Of a stretch of 64,000 nucleotides of DNA, positions 34,331 to 55,949 are shown one piece after another. How positions within the stretch are numbered: the stretch's first letter is position 1; each line of letters starts with the position of its first letter. Source of the stretch: Amaranthus tricolor (lineage: Eukaryota > Streptophyta > Magnoliopsida > Caryophyllales > Amaranthaceae). The translations under genes were made by a program, and so were the position numbers. A model generated the notes under the pieces. The model had not been told where the DNA came from and ran no database searches. It saw only the letters and a program-made list of their open reading frames with translations. The stretch covers positions 34,806,422-34,870,421 of the forward strand of contig NC_080048.1 in NCBI RefSeq assembly GCF_026212465.1, in the 5' to 3' direction.

Positions 34331-34901
34331 TTAAGCAAATAATATTGTTATCTTCATCAACAATTCCGTTTGCATTATAAAATTTAAGCATCAATTCGTC
34401 CATTCTAGTCAACCTTAATGTATTGATTTGTTTATTTAGATTGAATGAAAGTATTTTTATCGAGAACAATCTTTAGGAAGCAATCTTTGCGTAAAATTGA
34501 ATGCCTTTTTGAAATGCATGCAAGAAACATGTTTAAAATGTTTTTTTTTAATTTTACAATTCAGACCTTTTGTAAGTGTCATCTCTCATAGAAACGATCC
34601 CTCACAAGACCTGTCATTGGTTTATACTTCCAGCTAATTAAAAGCAACACAAATAAACTACAACTAACCATGTCAAATATTTATAATTATGAACATGTTA
34701 TATAAAATGTCTATGCATTATTCTTAATATGACATTTATTATTAATTACTCTGTATTTATCAAATTTATTTATTAATTAAGGCATCCTTTTTCATATCGA
34801 GTTGCCTTTTTTTTTTCTTCTCAGACCCTGATTATAGCTTCTATAAGCGAGATTTACTGAATACGATGATGATGATATTAAGACAAAGCAGTAATATATA
34901 T

Positions 34902-37900
34902 TCACATGAGAAGGTCATCAAGAGCAGAAAAACTAAAAGGTAACTTAACAGCACCAGTAGCAACCAAAAGTAAGAGTAACCAAGCTGGTGCAATCCATAA
35001 AAACATAATCTCTAATATTTTCTTTCCATATGTACGAGTAGTTTTTTCACTTTGTCCACTTATCCATTCTCCTGTTTGGCGCAATGCCTTTTCAGTTTCC
35101 CCCTCTGTTTTTCCTATTGAATTCGACAAAACTGCATCAACCACACTCTTCTTCTCTGTTGTTGTATCACTGCATAGTCAACATGCCAAAAATAGAAACA
35201 TTTAATTTCAAGATTATGGATTCATTGTATAAGGGTAAGGGACTCACTCCGCCCAAAGATTGAACAAATGTTGAGAGATGATCAATATATGTTATATATT
35301 GTTAAGAGTATATAACATATTTTGGGGCTTCAATCATCGGCTTAAGCTTTTGTTTAAGTTGGTTTTTTGACATGGTATCAGAAGCCAGCTTAACAAAAGG
35401 TCACGAGTTCGAATCTCAACCACCCCTCATTTAATGTGGAATATTCAGCGCTTGTGCGGATCCAAACAATGGGATCTCGTGTGAGCGGACGCGTTAAAAT
35501 ATATAACATATCTTAAGGCCTCAACCATCAGCTTAAGTTTTTTGTTGAGTTGGTTGCTTAACATATACACAATTTTTCTATGTTTTCCAAAAGTATGTTT
35601 ATACCCCCAAAAATTTAGTCTTGCAAAAGTTTTCAATACGTTCATTGTTCCTTTCATGTTATGTTATGTTTCTATTACTATTTTTTAACTGCTGGATTGT
35701 TGTTAGCATCACTGTTGATTGCTGCTTGGTTGTAGTTGACTGGATTGTTGTTTGTTGCTGGGTTGATGTTAGTTGGACTGCTTATTGATGCTTGGTTGAT
35801 GTTAGCTGGATTGTTCATTGATGTTGGGCTGTCCTCTGTGCTGTCAATTGATGCTGGGTTGTTTTCTATGTTGGTTGCTTGAATGTTGTTGGCCACTTAT
35901 TGAAGTGAAAATTGTTGGATTACCTCCTCGTAATTGAGTCCTAAATAGGCCGTGATTGTTTCTAACATGATGGGTTCCACCCTTGAATGTAAATATTCAA
36001 ATGATTCATAAATTAGTTCTTCATTGATAGTCAAATACATTGGGAGTCCATCCTCTCTTGCAAGTTTTGTTTTCCCATATGTAGAATATGGTAGTCTATG
36101 TCCCCTTTTTTCTTCATAACCTCTATCTTACATGCTTGCAAAGTAATCCAAACAAACCTCAAAGTTATGGGTTCAAGACATTCAAGTGAGGCTTCAACAG
36201 CCTTTACTAATTGTGTAAGATTGTAAGCTGCTTTTTGATGTTGCAATGCTTATATTGATCTAAAAAAGCCTAAGTCTAATACATTCATGTCCGGTGAATT
36301 AGGTGGTTGTTGAACAAGATGAAAATCAAAACCACCTAATGTTGCAGCATTTCTAAACTCACTATTTGTGTCTGATATGTGGTTTTGCATTGTCCTGTAG
36401 AATGAATATGGTCTTGCTCTTGTGTGTTGGCCACTTCTCTCTTATTGCTGGTAAGATTTTGTCAATAAGCATTGCCCTAATGTGTTGTTTAGTGATGGAT
36501 TGTATTAGTTTGGTTTCCAACACTCCCTTCTCCCTGTTCTTTGATTTTCTTGGAGTTGGAACCTGTGATGTAAAAGAAAAGATTCTTATCTTTCCATCAA
36601 AAATAACTTCACCATTAGTTCCAAATATGGGTTGAGCTACTGTACATATGAACATGATTTTGGGATATATCTCTTAGACTGAATCTCTATGTGGTGCAAT
36701 TTTCCCAGGTGACAAGTAATAAGTCTTTTGTTCTTTTGTAATGTAAAACAATTTCTCATCAATGTGGACTACGTTGGACATGTCTGTGAACTTAAATGTG
36801 TTTGTCATTGAACCTGATGTATAACTAGAAAGTGAATAAGTTAACCTGTCAACTTTGTAGTTAACAGTTAAGTGTGGTTTGATGGCATCGGTATGTTTTC
36901 TGATCAGCTTCTTCTTTTTCCATCTGAAAACTGTAGATTGACTTACCCCCATTGCCTTTGCAACTGCTAACTGTGTTGTCTTTTTTGTTTTTTCCAATGC
37001 TTTGAATTTTGGTTCATCAAACTTAATTTTGCTATTGTGTGTCACCTTTTTCTTGTTGTTGACATTAATGACTGTCCCAACTTCTTGTTGTTTAATTGAC
37101 GTCCAAATCCTAGTGATTGTCTTTCGGTTGACATTATACGCATTTGCTTGCTCATTAATCATTCCATGAACTGATTTGCCTTTTTTGTTTAAGGCTATTA
37201 ACAACTCATGCATAATTTTGTTTGTTTTGAAGTTGCTTAACTCTTTTGTTTTTGACATTAGTAATTGTTGTATTAAAGTTGGTTGGTGTGTTCATTTAAT
37301 GCCCTTTGAAATCATGTTTTTATAAGGAATTTTAATTTGAATTTATGTTTCTAATTTATGAAATTTGATGAATTATAATGAAGATAAATTTCCCTCCAAA
37401 ATTGTATTCTCCTTTTGGGTTTAATAGAAATGGAGGGAATAATTAAATTTTAATTGCTTTTGTTAATCTTTTTTACTTGCACATGTGAACCACCCTTTTA
37501 GGTGGTCCCTTCAATTCCTTAATATTTGTGCCTAAGCAAATGGGACAATAGTTATAAATTGGAGGGAGTAATATTTTTGGTGTTATAACAACACATATAT
37601 GAGTGTTATAAGATAATTTATTTTGGTTTATAACATACTCCTATATTTGGAGATATAACAATATACTATATTTGGAGATATAACAATATATATATTTGAA
37701 GATATATTATAATATATATGGAGTTGTAACAAGATATATTTATGGTTATAACATAAATATATTTGAGGTTATAATATAATATATTTAGAGTTGTAACAAT
37801 ATATATTTGAGGTTATAAAATAATATACATAGAGTTAAAACAATATATATTTAGGAACATAATATATTTGGTGTTATAAAAATATTATACCCAAAAACAG

Positions 37901-38699
37901 ACTATTGTACATGCAACTACATAATTTTAAGACCCCTAAATACATAATATTATAACGCTAAACACAGACCATTATATAACCAAATATATAATGTTATAAT
38001 TCTAAACATAAATCATTATATACCTAAGTATTATAATCCCAAACATTAGATCATTATATACCCAAATATATAATATTATAATCCAATCACACAATATTAT
38101 AACCCCAAACACAAATTATATAATGTTATAATCTCAAATACAGATCAATATATATCCAACTGTATGCGCATATTTAGAAAGTTTAATTAATTTTTTTTTT
38201 TAAATTAAAAATTAGGCCGGTCCAAACTTTAGACGTCTCTTGTAGAGACGGTCTCAAGTAACAATTTGTGAGACCGATTAGGTTCAAATCAAAATGTTTC
38301 AAACCCATTTTTATATGAACCAAATACGAACTCAAGGGACTAATCAACTTCGAGTTTCAAATGATGGTTAAAGCTGCAGAATATGTTATATATGCTAACG
38401 TTCTAGCTACTATATAGAGTAATATTTTGATAATAAAGGTTAAATATAGAAAGAACAGAAAAAGAAAAGAAGTAAGGAAGGAAGTATGTTTGCCTGGCAG
38501 GGTCATGGTCACGGTAGATACCAGCACCAATGGCTCGTTCAATCTCGGCGACAGATGGTTGAGATTGCTTGATTTGGTTAGGTTTTGAAGGCGTAATCCT
38601 TGAAGCTTTGCGTGAAGATGTGGAAGAAGATGGATTTCTGGATATACAACCAAAAGTAATGAATGGTTTGGATATCAAAATGCACCCACTCAAAACCAT
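34902..38699 (-). CDS. Small, probably plastid-targeted single-pass membrane protein (157 aa)
   Basis: Two exons, 38494-38699 and 34902-35169. Exon 1 begins at an ATG (an upstream in-frame TTG at 38726 is not a plausible start). It encodes a Ser/Thr/Arg/Lys-rich N-terminus without early acidic residues (NPSSSTSSRKASRITPSK), typical of a chloroplast transit peptide, then VAEIERAIGAGIYRDHDPA. Exon 2 gives SVVDAVLSNSIGKTEGETEK, a charged helix, then a hydrophobic segment (IMFLWIAPAWLLLLLVATGAV) and a short tail ending LDDLLM. I recall similar plant proteins of unknown function. The intron is unusual: donor AG|GC (phase 2) and acceptor AG|T. Only this join keeps the frame, so a GC-AG intron is inferred. 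It is 3.3 kb and holds a TRIM, a mariner relic and an inverted array. Confidence 0.7.
35300..35563 (+). mobile_element. Complete TRIM retrotransposon in a host intron
   Basis: LTRs of about 73 and 72 bases (35300-35372 and 35492-35563) share ATATAACATAT, CAATCATCGGCTTAAG / CAACCATCAGCTTAAG and a TTGACA / TTAACA end. The left LTR is followed directly by the primer site TGGTATCAGAAGCC. The flanks TATAT and TATAC differ at one base. The internal 119 bases are non-coding (GGTCACGAGTTCGAATCTC is tRNA-like). The same family is seen at 27515-27760 and, decayed, at 17505-17690. Confidence 0.85.
35678..37258 (-). pseudogene. Broken plant mariner (MLE) transposase
   Basis: Cut-and-paste transposase of the Tc1/mariner superfamily, plant DDD type. 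From an ATG at 37258 the frame gives a helix-turn-helix region (KTITRIW; then AVAKAMGVSQSTVFRWKKKK), the first catalytic Asp in VVHIDEK, and after an in-frame stop at 36674-36676 continues KIMFICTVAQPIFG, FDGKIRIF and the second Asp in FILQDNAKPH. A frameshift near 36365 precedes FDFHLVQQPPNSPDMN (third Asp) and LDLGFF, then a further in-frame stop just before ALQHQKA at about 36248, and another shift near 36050. The C-terminal part (NLTQLVKAVEASLECLEP, LQACKIEVMK) fits the family. A repetitive NPA/NN-rich frame continues to about 35678. At least four lesions: not functional. Confidence 0.85.
37555..37570. repeat. Probable terminal inverted repeat of the mariner element
   Basis: AAATTGGAGGGAG followed by TA, the complement of a CTCCCTCC-type Stowaway/mariner end, 300 bases upstream of the transposase start. 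The matching far end was not found near 35570-35680, where a TRIM lies. Confidence 0.5.
37585..38170. repeat. Inverted pair of TATAAC-rich tandem arrays
   Basis: The left half (about 37590-37880) repeats units like TTATAACAATATATATTTGGAG. The right half (about 37900-38170) repeats the complement, e.g. CCAAATATATAATATTATAATCC. Each unit is about 25-40 bases and diverged, so the halves form a long imperfect palindrome. It lies in the long intron of the plastid membrane protein gene. Followed at 38232-38275 by GACGTCTCTTGTAGAGACGG, a terminus-like motif. Confidence 0.65.
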
Positions 38700-38729
38700 T
38701 ATGTGGTGCTTAGTGGGGGCTGCCAATTT

Positions 38730-40690
38730 TGGGGATAAACTTCATATCTCACTACTTATTCTACTTTTTACAATAAAATATTTTTATTTTTCTTATTTAA
38801 CATTATTTTTCTTTTGGCTATTTCATTTATTTTAGATCAATTTTATTTTTAAACAATGTTTTATCATAATATCATCCATACATTTTAACTTAGTGTTAAG
38901 TTCAACCACATGATTTATTTTCTCTTTTCATTTATTATATTAACTAATTCTTAATTGAGACCGTCTCACCATGAGACGGCTTCAATTAGATACGACCCAA
39001 ACCTTTAAAAAAATAACTCCAGCTTATACAATTCAAATTTCATTGTTTATTTATTATTTTTATTAATGGGCTGTTTGTATGAGTTCGTCTCACGATGAGA
39101 CAGTCTCATACAAAACTTGTTGTATTATTAAATATCTATGTTTTTTAAAAATATCACAAATTCTCAAATTAGACAGTCTCATGGTGAGAGTCCCAATGTA
39201 CATTTACTTTTTTCAAGTGATCACTTATAACCTCGTACAATTAATCATTTTTCATAGTCGTAAGTTGATCAATTAAAAAATTAAAATAATTATAGGGGTC
39301 GTCTCATAGTGAGATAGATCCCATATAATAGGAGCTAAAAAAATCTAAATGGCACTTTAAAATAGTAAAATTACCAAGATAAAAAAAATTAAAATAAATT
39401 AAAATAAAAAAAACTTCAATTTGGAAGACCATAATTTGATCGTAATTTAAGTGGTCTTTTATGGCAAACAATAATATGTGATTGCAGAGCCATTCCTAGA
39501 GGTAGTTTTAAAGTGCAATCGTCTAGGGCCCATCTTATAAAGGAGTTAAAATCGAGTTAATCATTATTATTAAAAATTAGTTTGTTCATAACTATCTTAT
39601 CTATAGGTCTATTTGCAAAAAACTAACTTATGTATTTTTTTTGCAAAAAACTATCTAATGTAATATATTTCTCTGCAAATGACTACCACTTAACATAAAA
39701 TGTTAATTGACCGTTAAGTTTCAGTGTTTGAACAATTTGAGAGGTTAGGTTGTCCATGCGGCAGTATCTTATTGGTTCTAATATTTTTAAATAATTAAAA
39801 ATTAAAACATATAAATTAACAAAAAAAACTAAAGATATTTAGTGTCATTTTTACTCATTATAACAATGTTTTTTCAAAAAACGAACGTCCATCCTTTTGG
39901 GTAACTCTTTTAAAAATCCGTTCGAAATAAATACTGTGTGGTTGTTAACTATCCATTAATATAGTTTAACTACACGCTTTTAAACGTTCAACCGACAACC
40001 GATATATATGGTAAAATAAGATCATATGGTAGAATTTCACTATTTCTATACTTCTATTTTGTATTCCCCTTTAATTATTATTACATGTTATTCTTGAATC
40101 ATAGTGATTAGTGGATACACCTCGACAGCATACGCATTAATTTTGAAGTTCTATATCTTAATTAATTTCTCTGATTTATGAAAAATCAAGCCAAGACGAA
40201 CCTTTAATCTATTTGAGGACTCGCATTGCCAGGTATCTACCTTTATTTCTATTATGAACCTTCTTGTCAAAACCACATTTCATATACAATGGTTTACAAC
40301 TTTGATATAGAAATTCGACCAGTGGCATCGGAAACTATACGACATTACGCCTCACAAAGAAATCGTAGTAAAAAGTTGTAGCCTATCGAATCATGGCAAA
40401 TAAAGGCTTATGGTGGTTAAGGTTTCAAGTCCAACCTCTCGAATTGCATATACAAAATTGAGGACAAAATATAGTGCAAGCGTTATTTGCCTTAAATTAG
40501 ACTACTAAATAGATGTACCATAATGTGTCAAAAGCGTTCGAATGAAACCAATATGATAGTATAAGAGAAGCTATTCGAGGAAGCGGGAACACACACCTAT
40601 GAAGTCCAGGCGGCTCGTCCAAGATACATTTTCAGTTTTGGGATCTTTTCGGGTTGGATGAGAAGCAAAGATTATTGGCAGTGTTCGAGT
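38730..40690. other. Intergenic DNA with terminus-like GAGACGGTCTCA motifs
   Basis: No gene recognised. Short inverted blocks such as GAGACCGTCTCACCATGAGACGG (about 38957), GTCTCACGATGAGACAGTCTC (about 39087) and a hAT-like GCAGAGCCATTCCTAGAGG (about 39485) mark transposon ends. No complete element could be delimited. Confidence 0.45.
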
Positions 40691-40697
40691 ATTTAGT

Positions 40698-51330
<10,633 letters not shown>

Positions 51331-51639
51331 CAGTAACTCTCTTAAGAGACCATCTCTGTGAGAGACGGTCCCTTAAGTTCAGGCCCATCAGATTATTAGA
51401 ATTAATATAAAGCAAAATTAAAAATTAAAAATTAAAAAAAAAAATCTAGCAACCTCCAGCAGTCAACATTCCCAAAGGTATTCTTACATATTCCAAGGTC
51501 ATGATTACAAAAACTCATTGGAAACTGAGGTAATGTAATCATTATCAAAACTTTTCTGATTTCTTATACATTAAAATTAAAAATACCAGATTCAAATGGG
51601 TATTCTCCCTCCATTTTGTTTTTCTTCATCTTCAACAAC

Positions 51640-53180
51640 ATGGATGAATTCATGCAAGAATTCGAAGATTTCGTGACACAGACTCAACGGGATTTGTCTT
51701 TTAGAGACAATATAAGTAAGTTTGGTTTTATTTTCCTTCAAGAATTTAATAAATTATAATCAAATAAAAAAATATGATGTTTCTCAATGCTGTTTTTGTA
51801 GTTCCATCAAATGATGAGCATATTCAGTTCGAGCACGGCGATAGAAGTAAAACTAGTGAACACGAAAGTTAGTTTTACATCTGATAACATATTATTCAAG
51901 TTGGTTACTATAAATTGGACGCAAATAATTTTCAAGGTGATATTTAATACTTATAAGTTGGTATTAGATATTATTCATTATACTTCATGCAAGAATTCGA
52001 AGATTTTTTATAATTTGGCATTAGATTGTTTACAATTTGGCATTAAATAGTTTTAAATTGTCATTAGATGCTATCCTAAATTGGCGCTAGATTGTTTTCA
52101 AATTGTCATTAGATAGTATTCAAAATTGGCATTAAAAGTTTTTCAAATTGGCATTAGATAGTTTTAAAGTGGCATTAAATAGTTTTAAATTGGCATTAGA
52201 TAGTGTTAAATCGGCATTATATGCTAGTTAAATTGGCATTAAGGATGGCTTCAAATCAGCATTAGATAGTTTTAAATTGGCATTATATGCTAGTTAAAAT
52301 TAGCATTAGATATTTTACAAATTGGCATTAGATAGTATTCAAACTGGCATTAAATAGTTTTCAAATTAGATAGTTTTAAATTGGTAGTAAGGATAGTTTG
52401 AAATTGGCATTATATAATTTTAAATTGGCATTATATGCTAGTTAAATTGGCATTAGATATTTTACAAATTGGCATTAGATTGTATTCAAACTGGCATTAA
52501 ATAATTTTCAAATTGGTATTATATTGTATATAAATTGGCATTAGATTTTTATAAGCTGGCATTTGGTGCTTATATATATTTGTGACAGGATGTAACTTTG
52601 ACAAGCAACTACAAGTCATCAACCATGACGGAGATGACGATATTACAACGAACATTGATTATGCTAACCCACTTCAAGTAAGACGACAGCTAAGTGACCT
52701 TGAAAATGTGGATTTATACGAGACACTTGAAGGGGTCACTGCTGAAAAAATTAGAAGATCTTGAGCAATTGTACGTATCACATGCAAGAGTCACTGGGTT
52801 TAGCGTGAAAAAGTGGACACAGAGATCAAGTAATAATATATTTACGGAGAGGTATTTAGAGTGCATGATGTGTTTCTCATGTGAGGGAAAAGCACATCAT
52901 GCACCTGTTGCTCCGGATGAGGGTAACATCGTTTCTAAGAAGACCAAGCTAATTCCAATTACAAGGAGTGACTGTAAAGCCAGGTCAGACTAAAATTAGA
53001 TAGAGAGAGCGGCTTATACTACGTGAAGCAACATATTACTCTACACACATATAAATTGACAAGGATAGAATGGCAACATCTCCATAGATCGGAGATGCAT
53101 AACTCTATTCTAGACAAGATAGAAACGATCAAAGCGTTTGAGGATGCAAACATCAAACCTACCACAGCATATCGATAAAG
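51640..53180 (+). pseudogene. FAR1/FHY3-type MULE transposase, N-terminal part, frameshifted
   Basis: Three exons fit with matching phases: 51640-51715, 51802-51867 and from 52589. The third contains DLYETLEGVTAEKI, a frameshift near 52755, then LEQLYVSHARVTGFSVKKW, CMMCFSCEGKAHH and ITRSDCKAR; a second frameshift near 52985 is followed by RESGLYYVKQHITLHTHKL and HLHRSEMHNS. The ordered Cys, Cys, His-x-His pattern in a 'GFSVKKW ... TRSDCKA ... HTH' context is the FAR1 DNA-binding zinc-finger domain. The MULE catalytic domain is absent, since coding similarity ends by about 53180 (in-frame stop) and repeats follow. Not functional as it stands. Confidence 0.75.
51985..52570 (+). repeat. Tandem array TTGGCATTAGATAGTTTTAAA in the FAR1-gene intron
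   Basis: Some 25 diverged copies of a ~20-25 base unit such as AAATTGGCATTAGATAGTTTT. The array makes up most of the inferred second intron (51868-52588). The unit reappears after the coding part (about 53265-53530) and, in complement, at 54360-55170. Confidence 0.9.
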
Positions 53181-53559
53181 GATGCTGGAGGTGACGAATT
53201 TGTGGGCCACACCCTACATTATCACATTAATTGTGTCAACAGGTATGTGATGGAATTAGATCCTGTACAATTTGGCATTAGTATAAAATAAATAAGAACT
53301 GTGTGTTATGTAAGTTGGTATTATTTAAATAGCCGAATGGTTAATACAAATATGAACTATAGTCGCATTCGAATTGGGATTGTATACTTTGTAAATTGGC
53401 TTTAGATCAGATTCAAGTTGAGATTTTATTGATGTAAATTGGCTTTGTGATTTAAGTTGGTATTAAGAATATGTAAAATGGATTTATGATCACATTTGTG
53501 GGCATTACACTTAAATAATTTGGCATTATTTTGGAGGAGCGCCATTATCGATTTCCCAA

Positions 53560-55360
53560 AACCAATAGCCCTTTCAGCCCCAAATCTAGTTTTGAGGAGC
53601 TTCTCGCTCAGATGCGGAACTAGGGGCAAAGACCTAGGATACGGTCTCCCCTGAAAAGGAAATTTATAACAGTAGCAGATAAGTAATACAAGCACACATC
53701 CATTAACAAAATTAATGCAATTGTCTCCGTTCACACGATGTACAGTGTCACACAAACTCTCTAAGGTGAAAGAATACCAATCAAAGGAATTAATCAAAGC
53801 AGGATTAGAAATAGCGGAATACACTATCTTCCTGATCTTGAAATCGGGAAGAGGAGCTAACAAAATAGACACAACATACAACACAAATAGTTTTTTAAAT
53901 ACATCCCCTCTATCAGGGAACCTCGTAAACAGGTAAGGAAGATGTTTCGCCCTCATCGCATCTGGATTAGGAAACCCTAGAGTCTTAACCCATGCATCAT
54001 ACCCATTTTCATGGGTGGGGGCTTTTATTTTGATTTGATTGGTTAGATTTAGCGGCAAACCAAATATATCAAGTACATCATCAGCATTTATGACGTATCC
54101 TCTATTGTTGGGTAAATTATGGATTCGGTTAACATGGTCAAAGTGAGCAACAAGGAATGGTATAATGCCGAAAGGCATTTTACTGCACTTGACCTTTAGC
54201 AATCTAGAAATCCGATGGCATTCACATCACGAACTTGAGTCGAAGTGAGAGTAAATTCTTCTTTACCATTACTAAGGAAAAGATGCGGTTTGCAATTTGT
54301 GTAAATAGCTCTGTCAACACTGCATACAAAATGGCAAATAATAAAAACTTGTATCATACTAAATCTCAATTTACATTAAACTAATGCCAATTTATAAGTT
54401 ATATATTGGCAATTTACACTAATATAATGCCAACTTATATCACGCTAAACATGCATTTACAATATATTTGTAACAATATATATCATACAATTATAGCATA
54501 CTTAACATGCATTTATAATATAATAAATATCAATTTACATCAAACTAATGCCAAATAATACATATTAAATGCCAACTTATTACACAGATTAAAACAACAC
54601 TTAGAATAACATGATCTACTGCCAACTTACAATAACCTAATCCTAACTTACAATAACCTAATCTCAACTTATAATAACATAATTACAACTTACAATAACC
54701 TAATTCCAACTTACAATAATAATGCAACAAAAACCTAATTCCAATAATCTAATACCATTTACACTGATAACCTAATCCCAACTTATAATAATGCAACAAA
54801 AACTTAATTCCAATAATCTAATATCATTTACACTGATAACCTAATCCCAACTTACAATAACCTAATCCCAATTTACATAGATTAAAACATCATTTACAGT
54901 AACATGATGAAATGCCAACTTATATTGTATTTAATGCCAAATAATACATATTAAATGCCAACTTATATTAATGACAACTTATATAATATTAAGAGCAAAC
55001 TTTTATCATATTATTTCGAATTAAATGCCAACTTACAAAATTCTAAAGCCAATTTCTAACATATTAAGTTCCAATTTACATTAAAAAAAAAAACAAAAAC
55101 CCCCAATTTACTAAAAATAAAAAAAAAAACTCTACTTACAGTAGATTTAATGCCAATTTAGTCAGATCTAAAGTCAATTTAAATATAAAACAAAATTTTA
55201 CTTACGATCCTTCATTTGTTTCCAATTTGACGTAGCATAGTTTAGCCTTTTTCCTTTTTGGTTTTGGGTTGGAACCTTGAACATCACCACTCGTTCCGGG
55301 ATTTTGGTCTGGTCTTCTCAAATTTTTCATTGCAGATACTAGGGTTTGTTCATCATCCAT
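53560..55360 (-). pseudogene. Ulp1-family transposon protein, N-terminal module, frameshifted
   Basis: Exon 1 (55206-55360) starts at an ATG and encodes a basic, nuclear-type segment (SNPKPKRKKAKLCYVKLE). The phase matches an acceptor at 54320, giving exon 2 (from 54319) with FTLTSTQVRDVNAIGF. A one-step frameshift near 54210 follows, then LLKVKCSKMPFGIIPFLVAH, GYVINADDVLDIFGLPL, WVKTLGFPNP and a hydrophobic FVLYVVSILLAPLPDF. This 'VRDIGFGGLL...P..L...LV..FD...I..DDV..ILGLP' pattern is what I recall from the N-terminal half of plant transposon proteins that end in a Ulp1 cysteine protease. No protease domain (His-Asp-Cys) is present; the frame runs into the repeat array near 53560. Confidence 0.6.
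54345..55175 (-). repeat. Tandem array (AGTTGGCATTA) in the intron of the minus-strand MULE gene
   Basis: Dozens of diverged copies reading TAATGCCAACTTATA on the plus strand, the complement of the 51985-52570 array. It fills the inferred intron 54320-55205. Because the gene is on the minus strand, the unit has the same orientation relative to its gene as in the FAR1 gene. Confidence 0.9.
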
Positions 55361-55949
55361 GTCTAAAATCAAAAAAAAAAATTGAATTTTAGTTCATTAA
55401 AGAACAGAATTTGGTTAGTAATGGAATAAAACACTCGAAAAATGGCGAAAATGAGGAAAAAAAATTGCATGCGAAAAAAAAAGAAGAAAAAAACTATAAT
55501 TTAATCATACCTGGTTATAGATGAAGGAACTAGGAGAATGTCTTTGCTTGAAAAAAAGGGCGAATGGCGAGGAAGATGTTTGATTGAAAACTGAAAGGAA
55601 ACGAGAGGAAGAAAGAAAAGGGAAAATGGCAACTCAAATGCTTGATTGAAACTCAAATGGGAGGTTTTGAATATGGAAGGTTTTTTTTAAAAAAATGATG
55701 ATTACAGTTTTGGGGGAGGGAAATAACGCGTATTACAAGGGGACGAAATCAATGATAGGTTGCAGTTTCCAATTACATCCTAACCTGACATACTTACACC
55801 TAAATTGCCTTAATTACATGTTTTCATGTTATTTCTTTTTTAAAAAAAAAATTAGGCCCCCTCATAGAAGGTAGTCTCTCAAAGAGATTGTCTTCCATAA
55901 TAATTTTCTCTAAGTCCAATTGCTTTTACAGTATCAGGCTTCACATACT

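Larger units (their letters stand above)
51335..55910. mobile_element. Composite Mutator-like element (MULE) with two convergent decayed genes
   Basis: The left end has AAGAGACCATCTCTGTGAGAGACGGTCC then AGGCCCATC. The right end, read in complement, has GACAATCTCTTTGAGAGACTACC then GGGGGCCTAATT: diverged inverted ends over roughly 50 bases. Between them are a plus-strand FAR1-type transposase N-terminus (51640-53180) and a minus-strand gene similar to the N-terminal part of plant Ulp1-family transposon proteins (53560-55360). Plant KI-type MULEs are known to carry a transposase and a Ulp1-like gene, so this would be a decayed relative. I could not fix a 9-base target duplication. Confidence 0.6.

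Noticed and set aside
38403..38726. 107-residue frame starting upstream of the plastid membrane protein exon
   Set aside because: Its first codon is TTG; the first ATG in frame is at 38699, and the 3' part reads past the donor into the intron.
51985..52570. Regular repeats that might suggest a CRISPR array
   Set aside because: Units are degenerate and abut with no unique spacers; the context is a eukaryotic transposon intron.
53715..53936. Plus-strand frame opposite the Ulp1-type module
   Set aside because: Antisense shadow with no recognisable motif.
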